DNA from: Nocardioides panzhihuensis
GTDB taxonomy: Bacteria; Actinomycetota; Actinomycetes; Propionibacteriales; Nocardioidaceae
Length of the DNA: 64,000 nt
Direction: 5' to 3'
NCBI RefSeq assembly: GCF_013408335.1
Contig: NZ_JACBZR010000001.1
Span: 2,046,001-2,110,000 of the forward strand
Numbering within the stretch: position 1 is the stretch's first letter; every line of letters begins with the position of its first letter. The notes below the pieces were generated by a model, which was not told where the DNA came from, searched no databases, and saw only the letters and a program-made list of their open reading frames with translations. Shown here piece by piece: positions 33,694-42,673 of the stretch. Made by a program: the position numbers and the translations under genes.

Positions 33694-36045
33694 TCAAGCC
33701 CCGACGTACGCCGCCAGGTGCTCGCCGGTCAGCGTCGACTTCTTCGCGACGAGCTCGGCCGGCGTGCCTTCGAAGACGACCAGCCCGCCGTCGTGACCGG
33801 CGCCCGGGCCGAGGTCGATGATCCAGTCGGCATGGGCCATGACGGCCTGGTGGTGCTCGATCACGATCACCGACTTGCCGGCATCGACCAGCTTGTCCAG
33901 CAGCGCGAGCAGGTTGTCGACGTCGGCCAGGTGGAGGCCGGTGGTCGGCTCGTCCAGGACGTACGTCCCGCCCTTGTCCCCCAGGTGCATGGCCAGCTTG
34001 ATCCGCTGCCGCTCGCCACCGGAGAGGGTGTTGAGCGGCTGGCCCAGCTTGAGATAGCCGAGGCCGACGTCGGACATCCGCTCCAGGATCTTGGCCGCGG
34101 GGGGCACCTTCGACTCCCCCTCGGAGAAGAACGCGAGCGCCTTCGCGACGGACAGGTCGAGCACCTCGGCGATGTTGAGCCCGCCCAGGCGGTATTCGAG
34201 CACCAGCGGCTGGAACCGCTTGCCACCGCAGTCCTCGCACGGCGACGCGACAGTCTCCATGAAGCCGAGCTCGGTGTAGATCATCCCGTTGCCCTTGCAG
34301 GTCGGGCAGGCGCCCTCGGAGTTGGCCGAGAAGAGCGCCGGCTTGACATCATTCGCCTTGGCGAACGCCTTCCGGATGGGCTCGAGAAGACCGGTGTACG
34401 TCGCCGGGTTGCTGCGGCGCGACCCCTTGATCGCGCTCTGGTCGACGAACTCGACCTCGGTGCCAGGAGGGATGGAGCCGTGGATCAGCGACGACTTCCC
34501 CGACCCGGCGACACCGGTGACGACCGTCAGCACGCCGAGCGGCACGTCCACGTCGACGTTACGGAGGTTGTGCGAGGTCGCCCCGCGGATCTCCAGATAC
34601 CCCTTCGGCTCGCGCACCGTCTCCTTCACCGAGGCGCGGTGACCGAGGTGGCGCCCGGTCAGCGTGTCGGCGACGGCGAGCTCCTCGTAGGTGCCCTCGA
34701 AGCAGATCGTGCCGCCGTCGCTGCCGGCGCCCGGACCGAGGTCGACGATGCGGTCGGCGATCGCGATGGTCTCCGGCTTGTGCTCGACGACCAGGACGGT
34801 GTTGCCCTTGTCGCGCAGGTCGAGGAGCAGCTTGTTCATCCGCTGGATGTCGTGCGGGTGCAGACCGACGGTCGGCTCGTCGAAGACATAGGTCACGTCG
34901 GTCAACGCCGAACCCAGGTGGCGGACCATCTTCGTACGCTGCGCCTCACCACCGCTCAGGGTGCCCGAGGGCCGGTCGAAGGAGAGATAGCCGAGGCCGA
35001 TCTCGGTCATCGAGTCGCACAGGTGGAGCAGTGAGCCGATCAGCGGCGCGACGCCCGGCTCATCGATGCCGCGCAGCCACTCGGCGAGGTCGGTGATCTG
35101 CATGGCACAGACCTCGGCGATGTCGATGCCTCTGACCTTCGAGGAGCGAGCCGACTCGTTGAGCCGGGTGCCCTCGCAGGTCGGGCACGGTGCGAAGACG
35201 GCGGCACGTTCCACGAACGCCTTGATGTGCGGCTGCAGCTGCTCGGGATCCTTGCTGAAGACCGACTCGCGCAGCTTGGGGATGAGGCCCTGGTAGGTCA
35301 TGTTCATCCCGAGCGCCTTGATCTTCCCCTTCTCCTTGTAGAGGAAGTCGTGACGCTCGGTCTCGGTGTAGTCGCGGATCGGCTTGTCCCCGTCGAGCAG
35401 CCCCGTCTCGGAGAATCCCTTCACCATCCAGCCGTCGGGCTTGTAGCCGGGCACGAGGATGGCGCCCTCGTTGAGCGACTTGGACTCATCGACGATGGCG
35501 CCGAGGTCGAGGTCTGAGGCGACGCCACGGCCGTCGCACGCCGGGCACATGCCGCCGAGGTAGGTCTCCTGCTTGATGACGTTCTTCTTGCCGGACTCCG
35601 TGACCGAGACGCCGCCGACCTTCGTGGTCGGGATGTTGAACGAGAACGCGGTCGGGCCGCCGATGTGAGGCGTCCCCAACCGGGAGAAGAGCTGGCGCAG
35701 CATCGCGTGGCCGTCGGTCACCGTGCCCAGCGTCGAGCGGGGGTTGGCGCCGAGCCGCTCCTGGTCGACCAGGATGGCGGTCGTCAGCCCTTCCATCGCG
35801 TCCACCTCGGGCCGCGGGAGGCTGGGCATGAACCCCTGGATGAAGGTCGAATAGGTCTCGTCGATGAGGCGTCGCGACTCCGCCGCGATCGTGCCGAAGA
35901 CCAGCGACGACTTCCCGGAGCCCGACACCCCGGTGAACACCGAGAGCCGGCGCTTGGGGATCTCGACCGAGACGTCCTTCAGGTTGTTCTGCCTGGCCCC
36001 TTGGACGCGGATCAGGTCGTGGTTGTCAGCACTTTGCTCGCTCAT
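33694..36045 (-). CDS. UvrA-like ABC ATPase (drug-resistance/DrrC type)
   Basis: 783 residues with two ABC modules of UvrA type. First Walker A GVSGSGKSS (39-47), C-x2-C zinc pair GMCPACDGRG, signature LSGGEAQRTKMVRHL; second Walker A GVAGSGKSS, zinc finger GACPTCKGNG and PCEDCGGKRF, signature LSGGERQRIKLAMHL. It is about 170 residues shorter than nucleotide-excision UvrA and has no UvrB-binding insert, which is the pattern of UvrA2/DrrC proteins linked to resistance to DNA-binding drugs. The ATG at 36045 opens on MSEQSADN. Confidence 0.87.
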   Translation of the reverse strand: MSEQSADNHDLIRVQGARQNNLKDVSVEIPKRRLSVFTGVSGSGKSSLVFGTIAAESRRLIDETYSTFIQGFMPSLPRPEVDAMEGLTTAILVDQERLGANPRSTLGTVTDGHAMLRQLFSRLGTPHIGGPTAFSFNIPTTKVGGVSVTESGKKNVIKQETYLGGMCPACDGRGVASDLDLGAIVDESKSLNEGAILVPGYKPDGWMVKGFSETGLLDGDKPIRDYTETERHDFLYKEKGKIKALGMNMTYQGLIPKLRESVFSKDPEQLQPHIKAFVERAAVFAPCPTCEGTRLNESARSSKVRGIDIAEVCAMQITDLAEWLRGIDEPGVAPLIGSLLHLCDSMTEIGLGYLSFDRPSGTLSGGEAQRTKMVRHLGSALTDVTYVFDEPTVGLHPHDIQRMNKLLLDLRDKGNTVLVVEHKPETIAIADRIVDLGPGAGSDGGTICFEGTYEELAVADTLTGRHLGHRASVKETVREPKGYLEIRGATSHNLRNVDVDVPLGVLTVVTGVAGSGKSSLIHGSIPPGTEVEFVDQSAIKGSRRSNPATYTGLLEPIRKAFAKANDVKPALFSANSEGACPTCKGNGMIYTELGFMETVASPCEDCGGKRFQPLVLEYRLGGLNIAEVLDLSVAKALAFFSEGESKVPPAAKILERMSDVGLGYLKLGQPLNTLSGGERQRIKLAMHLGDKGGTYVLDEPTTGLHLADVDNLLALLDKLVDAGKSVIVIEHHQAVMAHADWIIDLGPGAGHDGGLVVFEGTPAELVAKKSTLTGEHLAAYVGA

Positions 36046-36107
36046 GCCGTTCAGGCTAGATCGTGACCCGGCAGGTGCGCCTCCGGATTCGTCGTGTCCC
36101 ACCCGTC

Positions 36108-36563
36108 TCACCGCGGCAGCAGACGGATCAGCGGGTAGACCCGGTCGGACTTGGCCTGGTATTTCGCGATCTGCGGCGACTTCTCCGCCACGACCTGCCA
36201 GACCCGCTCGCGCTCCGTGCCCTCGAGGCGCTCGGGGACGGCGCGGACCGGCTCACCACCCGGAAGCTCGTACGCCGCCTGGTCGGGTTTCCCGAACAGG
36301 TTGGCGTGCCAGTCCGGGTGATGCGCGCCGCCGCCCGAGGCGACGACGACCCGCCCGCCGGCGCCGTCGTCGAACCACGCCAGCGGCGTCTCCCGAGGCT
36401 CGCCGCTGCGCCTGCCCACGGTGTGCAGCACGAGGACATCCATGCCCCAGAACTTGCCCTTCCCCTTACGCACCTTGCGGATCAGCCGCGCGTTGGCGCG
36501 GTGCTGCATCCAGCGGGAGAGTTTCCCCGGCGTACCGGGCTTCTTCGTCTCTGTCTGTGTCAT
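36108..36563 (-). CDS. Deazaflavin-dependent nitroreductase-family protein (Ddn-like)
   Basis: 151 residues of the F420H2-dependent quinone/nitroreductase group: VLVLHTVGRRSGEPRETPLAWFDDGAGGRVVVASGGGAHHPDWHANLFGKPDQ, the usual substrate and cofactor segment, and a C-terminal YQAKSDRVYPLIRLLPR. Menaquinone or nitro compounds are possible substrates. Confidence 0.86.
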   Translation of the reverse strand: MTQTETKKPGTPGKLSRWMQHRANARLIRKVRKGKGKFWGMDVLVLHTVGRRSGEPRETPLAWFDDGAGGRVVVASGGGAHHPDWHANLFGKPDQAAYELPGGEPVRAVPERLEGTERERVWQVVAEKSPQIAKYQAKSDRVYPLIRLLPR

Positions 36564-36625
36564 CGGTCTTCTCCTGGTCACGAGCGTCCGGCGGCGGCAT
36601 GAAACCTGCGCTGCACATGACTCGA

Positions 36626-37048
36626 CTACTTGACCTGCTGCATGCGGACGGTGTTGCCGGCCGGGTCCCGGAACGCGCAGTCGCGCTGGCCCCAGTCCTG
36701 GTCGGTCGGCTCCTGCATGACCTCGGCGCCGCTCTTGTCCAGCGATCCCTGGATCTGTGCGAAGACCGCATCCAGGTCCGGCGTGGCGAGCATGATCGAG
36801 GCGTAGGTGCCCTTCGCCATCATCTCGAGGACGACCTTGCTCTCCTCCTCGGTGACGGCGGGGTCGGCGTTCGGCGGATACAGAACGATGTTGGAGTCAG
36901 CACGCCCGACCGGGCCGAGCGTGAGCCAGCGCATGTTCTCGTAGCCGACGTCCTTGCGCAGCTCGAAGCCGAGAGTGTCGCGGTAGAAGGCCAGCGATGC
37001 CTCGGGGTCGGTGTGCGGAAGGAAAGTGACGTGAATGCTGATGTCCAT
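36626..37048 (-). CDS. VOC-family protein
   Basis: 140 residues: ISIHVTFLPHTDPEASLAFYRDTLGFELRKDVGY then MRWLTLGPVGRADSNIVLYPP and CAFRDPAGNTVRMQQ. This VOC subtype is commonly placed after an AraC regulator, as here: only 5 bp separate it from the AraC stop, so the two are co-transcribed. Confidence 0.86.
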   Translation of the reverse strand: MDISIHVTFLPHTDPEASLAFYRDTLGFELRKDVGYENMRWLTLGPVGRADSNIVLYPPNADPAVTEEESKVVLEMMAKGTYASIMLATPDLDAVFAQIQGSLDKSGAEVMQEPTDQDWGQRDCAFRDPAGNTVRMQQVK

Positions 37049-37053
37049 GACCC

Positions 37054-37542
37054 TCACGGTAGGTAGGGGTCAGGCACCTTTGCTTCTCTATTCCTGATCG
37101 ATGTCCGTCTGATCGGTCGGGTGACCTGCTTGGCGACGCACGGCGGGAGACCGGCCTCGCCGGCGACGGCCTTGTCGCGGTAGGTGCTCGGCGACATCCC
37201 GACGAGCTCGCTGAACCGCGTCGAGAACGTGCCCAGAGAGGAGAACCCGACCTCGAAGCAGATGTCGGTGACGCTGAGGTCGCCGCGCCGCAGCAGGGTC
37301 ATCGCCCGCTCGACGCGGCGGGTCATCAGGTAGGAGTAGGGCGGCTCGCCGTATGCCTTCTTGAACTCCCGGCTCAGGTGGCCCGACGACATGTGCACGC
37401 CACGGGCCAGCGCCTCCACGTCCAGCGGCCGCGCGTACTCCCTGTCGATCCGGTCCTTCACCCGCCGCAGCAGCTTCAGGTCGCGAAGCCGCTGCTCCTG
37501 GCTCTGCCCGCCATTGGGCTTGCTGGTCACGCTGTCGATCAT
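37054..37542 (-). CDS. AraC-family transcriptional regulator
   Basis: 162 residues containing little more than the two-helix-turn-helix AraC domain: REYARPLDVEALARGVHMSSGHLSREFKKAYGEPPYSYLMTRRVERAMTLLRRGDLSVTDICFEVGFSSLGTFSTRFSELVGMSPSTYR. No ligand domain. Start at the ATG at 37542. Probably controls the downstream VOC gene and perhaps the divergent microprotein gene. Confidence 0.87.
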   Translation of the reverse strand: MIDSVTSKPNGGQSQEQRLRDLKLLRRVKDRIDREYARPLDVEALARGVHMSSGHLSREFKKAYGEPPYSYLMTRRVERAMTLLRRGDLSVTDICFEVGFSSLGTFSTRFSELVGMSPSTYRDKAVAGEAGLPPCVAKQVTRPIRRTSIRNREAKVPDPYLP

Positions 37543-37646
37543 CCCATTTTGATGAATCTGCCGCGGGTTGAAGCAGAAGTGTCGAATTCGGGCGCCCACA
37601 CTCGTGGAACAGGTGAAGGAACAACAGACACGGATAGGAGAAAGTC

Positions 37647-37817
37647 ATGTGGGATACAGCTCAGAACCCCGAGAACACCAACGTACGCAGCTTCCCGGTG
37701 TCGCACTTCCTGCCGTGCCAGCGGTGCGGCCACGAGGTGCACACCTACCTCGCCTGCAGCGACACCTGCTCGTGCGCCCCGGTCATCATGCCCGGCAGCG
37801 TCCCGCTGGCCGCCTAG
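37647..37817 (+). CDS. Cys/His-rich microprotein (paralogue 1)
   Basis: 56 residues starting MWDT. C24, C27, H29, H32, C37, C41 and C43 follow the pattern C-x2-C-G-H-x2-H-x4-C-x3-C-x-C, preceded by SFPVSHFLP. The spacing is identical to a second microprotein at 48539-48697. AGGAGA lies 8 bases before the ATG. Such a pattern could bind zinc or another metal, or be a modified peptide precursor; no modifying enzyme is adjacent. The divergent neighbour is an AraC regulator. I know no name for this family. Confidence 0.7.
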   Translation: MWDTAQNPENTNVRSFPVSHFLPCQRCGHEVHTYLACSDTCSCAPVIMPGSVPLAA

Positions 37818-37827
37818 ATCTCGACCT

Positions 37828-38499
37828 CTAGACCCTCAGACCAGACTCGATCGCGAAGACGACGAGCTGGGCGCGGTCGCGAGCATGCAGCTTCACCATC
37901 GCCCGCGAGACGTGCGTGCGGACGGTATCGGGACTTACCACCAGCTCGGCGGCGATCTCGGCGTTGGAGCGACCGGTGGCCACCCAGGCGACCATCTCCC
38001 GCTCACGCTCGGTCAGGTCGCCGAGCCGCGGATGCGGGTTCGCCGCCCGACGGGAGGAGCCGAACTCCTCGATCACCCGCTTCGTCACCGTCGGCGCGAG
38101 CAACGAGCCACCGTCGGCGACGACCCGGATCGCATCCAGCAGCGCGACCGGCTCGGCATCCTTGAGCAGGAACCCGCTCGCTCCCAGACGCAGCGCCTCG
38201 AAGACGTACTCGTCGAGCTCGAAGGTCGTCAGCATCACCACCCGTACGTCCTGGAGCGAGGAGTCGCGGGTCACCTGCTCGAGCATCCCGAGGCCGTCGA
38301 GGACCGGCATCCGGATGTCGCACAGGACGACGTCGGGGTGGGTGCGCCGCAGCATCGGCAGCGCCGCGCTCCCGTCCGAGGCCTCGCCGACGACCTCCAG
38401 GTCGGGCTCGGCGCCGATCATGGTCGCCAGACCCATCCGGACGAGGGGCTGGTCATCGACCAGAGCAACCCTGATCTTCTTCTGATCAGCAGTGCTCAT
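37828..38499 (-). CDS. NarL/LuxR-type response regulator
   Basis: 223 residues. Receiver domain 10-125 with acidic VDDQ, phospho-acceptor D61 in CDIRMPVLDG and K in LLKDAEP; LuxR-type helix-turn-helix at about 155-215 (LTEREREMVAWVATGRSNAEIAAELVVSPDTVRTHVSRAMVKL). The ATG overlaps the kinase stop by 4 bases. The palindrome at 39759 is its likely target. Confidence 0.9.
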   Translation of the reverse strand: MSTADQKKIRVALVDDQPLVRMGLATMIGAEPDLEVVGEASDGSAALPMLRRTHPDVVLCDIRMPVLDGLGMLEQVTRDSSLQDVRVVMLTTFELDEYVFEALRLGASGFLLKDAEPVALLDAIRVVADGGSLLAPTVTKRVIEEFGSSRRAANPHPRLGDLTEREREMVAWVATGRSNAEIAAELVVSPDTVRTHVSRAMVKLHARDRAQLVVFAIESGLRV

Positions 38500-39701
38500 G
38501 CCAGCCCCTCCGCCGAATCCGCTGAGGACCCAGAAAGCGGAATCGAAGCCCGCAGCCGGAAGCCCCGTACCTCCGGCCCCGCATCCAGGGTGCCCCCAAG
38601 TTCCTCCACGCGCGACCGCATTCCCACAATTCCCATCCCTGAGCCTTTCTCAACGCTGGAAATGTCCGATCCCCGCCCGTCGTCACGCACGGTCACCACC
38701 AGCTCGGTCGCCGAGACCGATAGGACCGAGACCTCGGCCCGCGATGCTTCCGCATGCCGCAGCACGTTGGTGAGCCCCTCCTGGACCACGGCGTACGCAG
38801 CCCGTGCCGCCTCCGCCGGCACCGACTCGGCCTCGAGCCGTAGCGAGACCTCCAGGCCGCCGGTGCGCACCCGCTCGACCAGTGCGGGCAGGTCGGCGAG
38901 CCCGTGCTCCGGCGCCCGTGGCGCCGATCCGGCGTCGGGCGCCGCGTCGGTCAGCCGGGCCAGCTGCCTGCGCAGCAGGTCGAGCGACTCCTTGCTCTCT
39001 GCCCGGATCGCCTCCAGGTTTCGGCGGGCCGCCTCGGGGTCGCGGTCGAGCACGTGCAGCGCGGCGCCGGCCTGCATCGCGATCACGGCCAGGCCGTGTC
39101 CGACCCCGTCGTGCAGGTCCGCGGCCATCCGCACCCGTTCGTCGCTGACCGCCCGGCGCTGCCGTTGGGCCCGGGCCTCGTTACGCGCTCGCAGCGCGGT
39201 CGCGATCGCACCGCAGGCGGCGATGATCGCGACCTGGCCGATGGCCTGCCAGATCGACAGGTCGCTCTCGAGGCTCGGGCCGTGGCCGCCCGCACCCTCG
39301 GACCACCACGGCGGCCCCTGTCCGACCTGCGACCCTGATCCGGGCCGGTCGGGGTTCAGCATCATCCCGGCGACAGCGAGCGCGGTGCCCCCGACCGCCC
39401 AGCCGACCCAGCGACGCAACGGCAGCGACAGCGCGACCGCGAAGGTGACGGCGGGCAGCACGAAGAAGATCGGCCCGGGACCGTAGCCGGCGATGAAGTA
39501 GGCCCCGACGCACAGCCCGCTGACCGCGACGACCCAGCCGCGGTGCTGGTGCAGCAGCACGGGGAAGATCGCCACCAGGGCGAGCACGGCGACCAGGAAC
39601 GTCGAACCGCCGGCACCGCTCCGCGAGGCGGTGGCCAGCGATCCGACCACCACGAACACCACGACCAGCCACGGCAGCGGGTGACGACGTAGCCAGGACA
39701 T
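38496..39701 (-). CDS. Sensor histidine kinase (NarX/HisKA_3 type)
   Basis: 401 residues. About five to six hydrophobic helices in residues 1-170, then the HisKA_3 phospho-acceptor in AADLHDGVGHGLAVIAMQ and an HATPase domain with RDDGRGSD and GMGIVGMRSRVEELGG. Little extracellular domain, so it likely senses a membrane or cell-envelope signal. The ATG at 39701 is chosen (MSWLRRHP). Coupled to the response regulator and divergent from an ABC exporter. Confidence 0.88.
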   Translation of the reverse strand: MSWLRRHPLPWLVVVFVVVGSLATASRSGAGGSTFLVAVLALVAIFPVLLHQHRGWVVAVSGLCVGAYFIAGYGPGPIFFVLPAVTFAVALSLPLRRWVGWAVGGTALAVAGMMLNPDRPGSGSQVGQGPPWWSEGAGGHGPSLESDLSIWQAIGQVAIIAACGAIATALRARNEARAQRQRRAVSDERVRMAADLHDGVGHGLAVIAMQAGAALHVLDRDPEAARRNLEAIRAESKESLDLLRRQLARLTDAAPDAGSAPRAPEHGLADLPALVERVRTGGLEVSLRLEAESVPAEAARAAYAVVQEGLTNVLRHAEASRAEVSVLSVSATELVVTVRDDGRGSDISSVEKGSGMGIVGMRSRVEELGGTLDAGPEVRGFRLRASIPLSGSSADSAEGLA

Positions 39702-39758
39702 GGACACACCGTAGTTCGCGCGGGCGCCCGAGGCGTACGACATCGTGGGGCAACCCAC

Positions 39759-39774
39759 TACGCAGATCTGCGTA
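39759..39774. promoter_or_regulatory. 16-bp palindrome between sensor kinase and ABC exporter
   Basis: TACGCAGATCTGCGTA is a perfect 16-bp palindrome in the middle of the 131-bp gap between the kinase (minus strand) and the ABC transporter (plus strand). It is a natural candidate for the LuxR-type response-regulator site. Confidence 0.6.
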
Positions 39775-39832
39775 ACCCAGGTCGTCGCTGAGGGCGACGC
39801 CACCACGGCCCCGCTGCGGGAGCGTGGTCGCC

Positions 39833-40750
39833 ATGAACGAACTCGTGGTTGAGACCGACGGGCTGACCAAACGTTACGGCGACCGGCTTGCCGTCGACCG
39901 GGTCAGCATGACCGTCAAGCGTGGAGAGGTGTACGGCTTCCTCGGCCCCAACGGGGCCGGGAAGACGACCACCTTGCGGATGATGCTCGGCCTGATCCGG
40001 CCCACCGCCGGATCCGCCAGCGTCCTGGGCCGGCCCGCCGGGCGGCCCGAGGTCACGGCCAGGATCGGCGCGCTGATCGAAGGCCCTGGCTTCTACCCCT
40101 ACCTGAACGGCCGCGACAACCTGCGCACGATGGCGCGCTACCAGGGGCTTCCGGACGCCGAGGTCGATCGGGTGCTCGAGATGGTCGATCTGAGCTCGCG
40201 TTCGCGCGATGCCTTCAAGGGCTACTCGCTCGGGATGAAGCAGCGGCTCGGGGTCGCGGCGGCGATGCTCGGCTCCCCCGACCTCCTGGTGCTGGACGAG
40301 CCCACCAACGGCCTCGACCCGGCCGGGATGGCCGACATGCGAGCACTGGTCGTCTCCTTGGCCGCAGCCGGTCAGACCGTGCTCCTCTCCAGCCACCTCC
40401 TCGCCGAGGTGCAGGAGATCTGCGACCGCGTCGGCGTCATCGACCAGGGCCGGCTCCTGCGGGAGTCCACGGTGGCCGAGCTGCGCGGCGGGGCGACTCT
40501 GCGGATCCGGGCCACGCCCGAGGACACCGCGCTGGCGGTCGTCATGCGGATGGCCGGTGACGAAGGTGTACGCCGCGTCGGCAACGAGTGGCTCGAGGTT
40601 GATCTTCCGGCCTCGGCAGCACCGGACGTCGTACGTCATCTGGTCTCCCGGTCCGTCGACGTCCACGAGGTCACCGTCGCGGAGCGTTCCTTGGAGGACG
40701 CCTTCTTCGAGATGACCAGCACCGGCGCCGGAGAGGAGCTCGTGTCATGA
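39833..40750 (+). CDS. ABC transporter ATP-binding protein
   Basis: 305 residues, DrrA/BcrA-type. Walker A GPNGAGKTT, signature region SLGMKQRLGVAAAML, Walker B LLVLDEPTNGLDP, switch His in LLSSHLLAEV, and a C-terminal accessory domain. Start at the ATG at 39833 (MNELVVETDG). Its stop overlaps the permease start by 4 bases. With the facing two-component system it forms a typical envelope-stress or peptide-antibiotic export module. Confidence 0.9.
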   Translation: MNELVVETDGLTKRYGDRLAVDRVSMTVKRGEVYGFLGPNGAGKTTTLRMMLGLIRPTAGSASVLGRPAGRPEVTARIGALIEGPGFYPYLNGRDNLRTMARYQGLPDAEVDRVLEMVDLSSRSRDAFKGYSLGMKQRLGVAAAMLGSPDLLVLDEPTNGLDPAGMADMRALVVSLAAAGQTVLLSSHLLAEVQEICDRVGVIDQGRLLRESTVAELRGGATLRIRATPEDTALAVVMRMAGDEGVRRVGNEWLEVDLPASAAPDVVRHLVSRSVDVHEVTVAERSLEDAFFEMTSTGAGEELVS

Positions 40751-41592
40751 CCGCGTTCCTGAACAGCACCCGCGCGGAGCTCCTGCGCCTGCGCAAGTGG
40801 TCGGCGATCTGGGTGATCATCGGCGCCGGTCAGGCGCTGACCCTCTCTTTCGGGTACGTCTTCAACTACGTCGCCTACAAGACGGGTGATGAGAACTTCG
40901 CCGAAGACGGCGCGACCAGCGCCCAGCTGCTCGCAGAGGTGATGCCGAGCGCGATCCCGGACGTCATCATCAGCGGGCTGCCGATGTTCGGCGGCGCTCT
41001 GGCGATGGTCGTCGGCGCCCTGGTCGCAGGCAACGGGTTCGGGTGGGGCACCTGGAAGACCGTCTTCACCCAGGGTCCGAGCCGATCCGCCGCCGTCGGC
41101 GGCTCGCTGGCCGCGGTGACCGTGTTCGTGCTCGTGATGATGACGGCGACGCTGGTTCTGTGCACGGGGGTCTCGGTCGCGATCGCGGCGGCCGAGGGCC
41201 AGTCGATCACCATGCCGGCCCTGACCGATCTGGCGCAGTCGTTCGGCGCCGGGTTCCTGATGCTGGAGATGTGGGCGCTGCTCGGGTTCCTGGTCGGGGT
41301 GCTCGTCAAGGGGCCCGCCCTCGCCGTCGGCCTCGGCCTGGTCTGGTCGCTGGTGGTCGAGAACCTGCTCCGTGGCGTGGGCAGCCTGCTCTCCGGGGTC
41401 GGGACCGTCACCGAGGCGCTCCCCGGCACCGCGGGCGGGTCCCTCGCCGGAGCGATCATCGGCGGACCCAACGGAACCCCGGGAGTCCTGGACGCGATCT
41501 CGGGTGAGCGGGCGCTGGTCACCGTCACCGCGTACGTCCTGGTCGCGGCCATCGCCGCAGTGGTGGTGATGAGACGCCGCGACCTGGCGTGA
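40747..41592 (+). CDS. ABC transporter permease
   Basis: 281 residues with about six hydrophobic helices of the ABC-2 type: N-terminal NSTRAELLRLRKWSAIWVIIGAGQ, then NGFGWGTWKTVFTQGPSR (coupling segment) and a C-terminal VTAYVLVAAIAAVVVMRRRDLA. Partner of the overlapping ATP-binding gene. Confidence 0.87.
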   Translation: MTAFLNSTRAELLRLRKWSAIWVIIGAGQALTLSFGYVFNYVAYKTGDENFAEDGATSAQLLAEVMPSAIPDVIISGLPMFGGALAMVVGALVAGNGFGWGTWKTVFTQGPSRSAAVGGSLAAVTVFVLVMMTATLVLCTGVSVAIAAAEGQSITMPALTDLAQSFGAGFLMLEMWALLGFLVGVLVKGPALAVGLGLVWSLVVENLLRGVGSLLSGVGTVTEALPGTAGGSLAGAIIGGPNGTPGVLDAISGERALVTVTAYVLVAAIAAVVVMRRRDLA

Positions 41593-41740
41593 ACGGCACC
41601 TAACACACCTCGAGGCATGTCGATGACATGATCTCGGGGTGTGGTCGCGCGAGCGAGTGTGATGCTCGTTAAGTCTACTGTGTTGGTGGACAACAACCAC
41701 GTTGCCCAAGCACTCTCAACGCCAGAAGAGGTTCCCACCC

Positions 41741-42673
41741 GTGTCCTCCAGCACGCCCGAGCCCACCCCGCTCATCGAGGCTCCCAAGTCAAAGCTCCCG
41801 CTGATCATCGGGATCGTCGTCGCCGCGCTTGTGATCGGCGGCCTCGCGTTCTTCCTCACCCGTGACGACGACTCCGGCAGCGACCTCACCAAGGTCACCA
41901 TCGGCGTCGTCGGTGCCGACGATCCCTACTGGGAGACCTTCCAGGATGCCGCTCGCGAGGAGGGCATCGACCTCGTGGTCAAGAACTTCAGCGACTACAA
42001 CCAGCCCAACCCGGCACTGTCCGAGGGCGAGCTGGACCTCAACCAGTTCCAGCACATCATTTTCCTGGCCGACTACAACGTCCAGAACGACGACGACCTG
42101 GTGGCGCTCGGCTCCACCGCGACCTATCCACTGGGGCTCTACTCCTCGAAGTACAAGAGCCTCGATGAGATCAAGGCCGGCGAGACCGTGATCGTGCCCG
42201 ACGACGAGACCAACCAGGCCCGTGGTCTGGTCCTGCTCCAGTCCGAGGGTCTGATCAAGCTGACCGACGGCGGCACCCCGTTCAGCACCGTCAAGGAGGT
42301 CGACCCCTCCTCCAAGGTGAAGATCAAGGCGGTCCAGGCCTCGATCACCGCCTCCTCGCTTCCCGACGTCGCTGCGGCGATCATCAACAACGACTTCGTC
42401 GAGGACGCCGGCCTGAAGTTCGAGGACGCGTTGGTGACCGACGACCCCTCTGACCCGAAGGCGCTCCCCTACGTCAACATCTTCGCCGTACGCACCGAGG
42501 ACAAGGACAACCCGACGTACAAGAAGCTCGTCGAGATCTTCCAGAACAACGAGGACGTGCAGAAGGGGGTCTACGAGACCTCCGGTGACACCGCCGAGAT
42601 GGTGAAGATCCCGGTCGAGGACCTGCAGAAGTCGCTCGATGACACCGAGAAGCAGGTCAAGGGGCGTCAGTGA
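41741..42673 (+). CDS. metQ: MetQ/NlpA-type substrate-binding protein of a methionine ABC importer
   Basis: 310 residues. After a short cytoplasmic segment comes one transmembrane helix (LPLIIGIVVAALVIGGLAFFL), then the NlpA/MetQ domain: VTIGVVGADDPYWETFQDAAREEGIDLVVKNFSDYNQPNPALSEGELDLNQFQHIIFL. Most MetQ proteins are lipoproteins, but this one has no lipobox and appears to be anchored by the helix. The GTG at 41741 has GAAGAGG upstream. The stop overlaps metN. Confidence 0.87.
   Translation: MSSSTPEPTPLIEAPKSKLPLIIGIVVAALVIGGLAFFLTRDDDSGSDLTKVTIGVVGADDPYWETFQDAAREEGIDLVVKNFSDYNQPNPALSEGELDLNQFQHIIFLADYNVQNDDDLVALGSTATYPLGLYSSKYKSLDEIKAGETVIVPDDETNQARGLVLLQSEGLIKLTDGGTPFSTVKEVDPSSKVKIKAVQASITASSLPDVAAAIINNDFVEDAGLKFEDALVTDDPSDPKALPYVNIFAVRTEDKDNPTYKKLVEIFQNNEDVQKGVYETSGDTAEMVKIPVEDLQKSLDDTEKQVKGRQ

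Noticed and set aside
41593..41740. SAM riboswitch upstream of metQ
   Set aside because: The 148-bp leader lacks a recognisable SAM-I or SAM-II core; only a loose GTCTAC-N7-GTGGAC symmetry is present.
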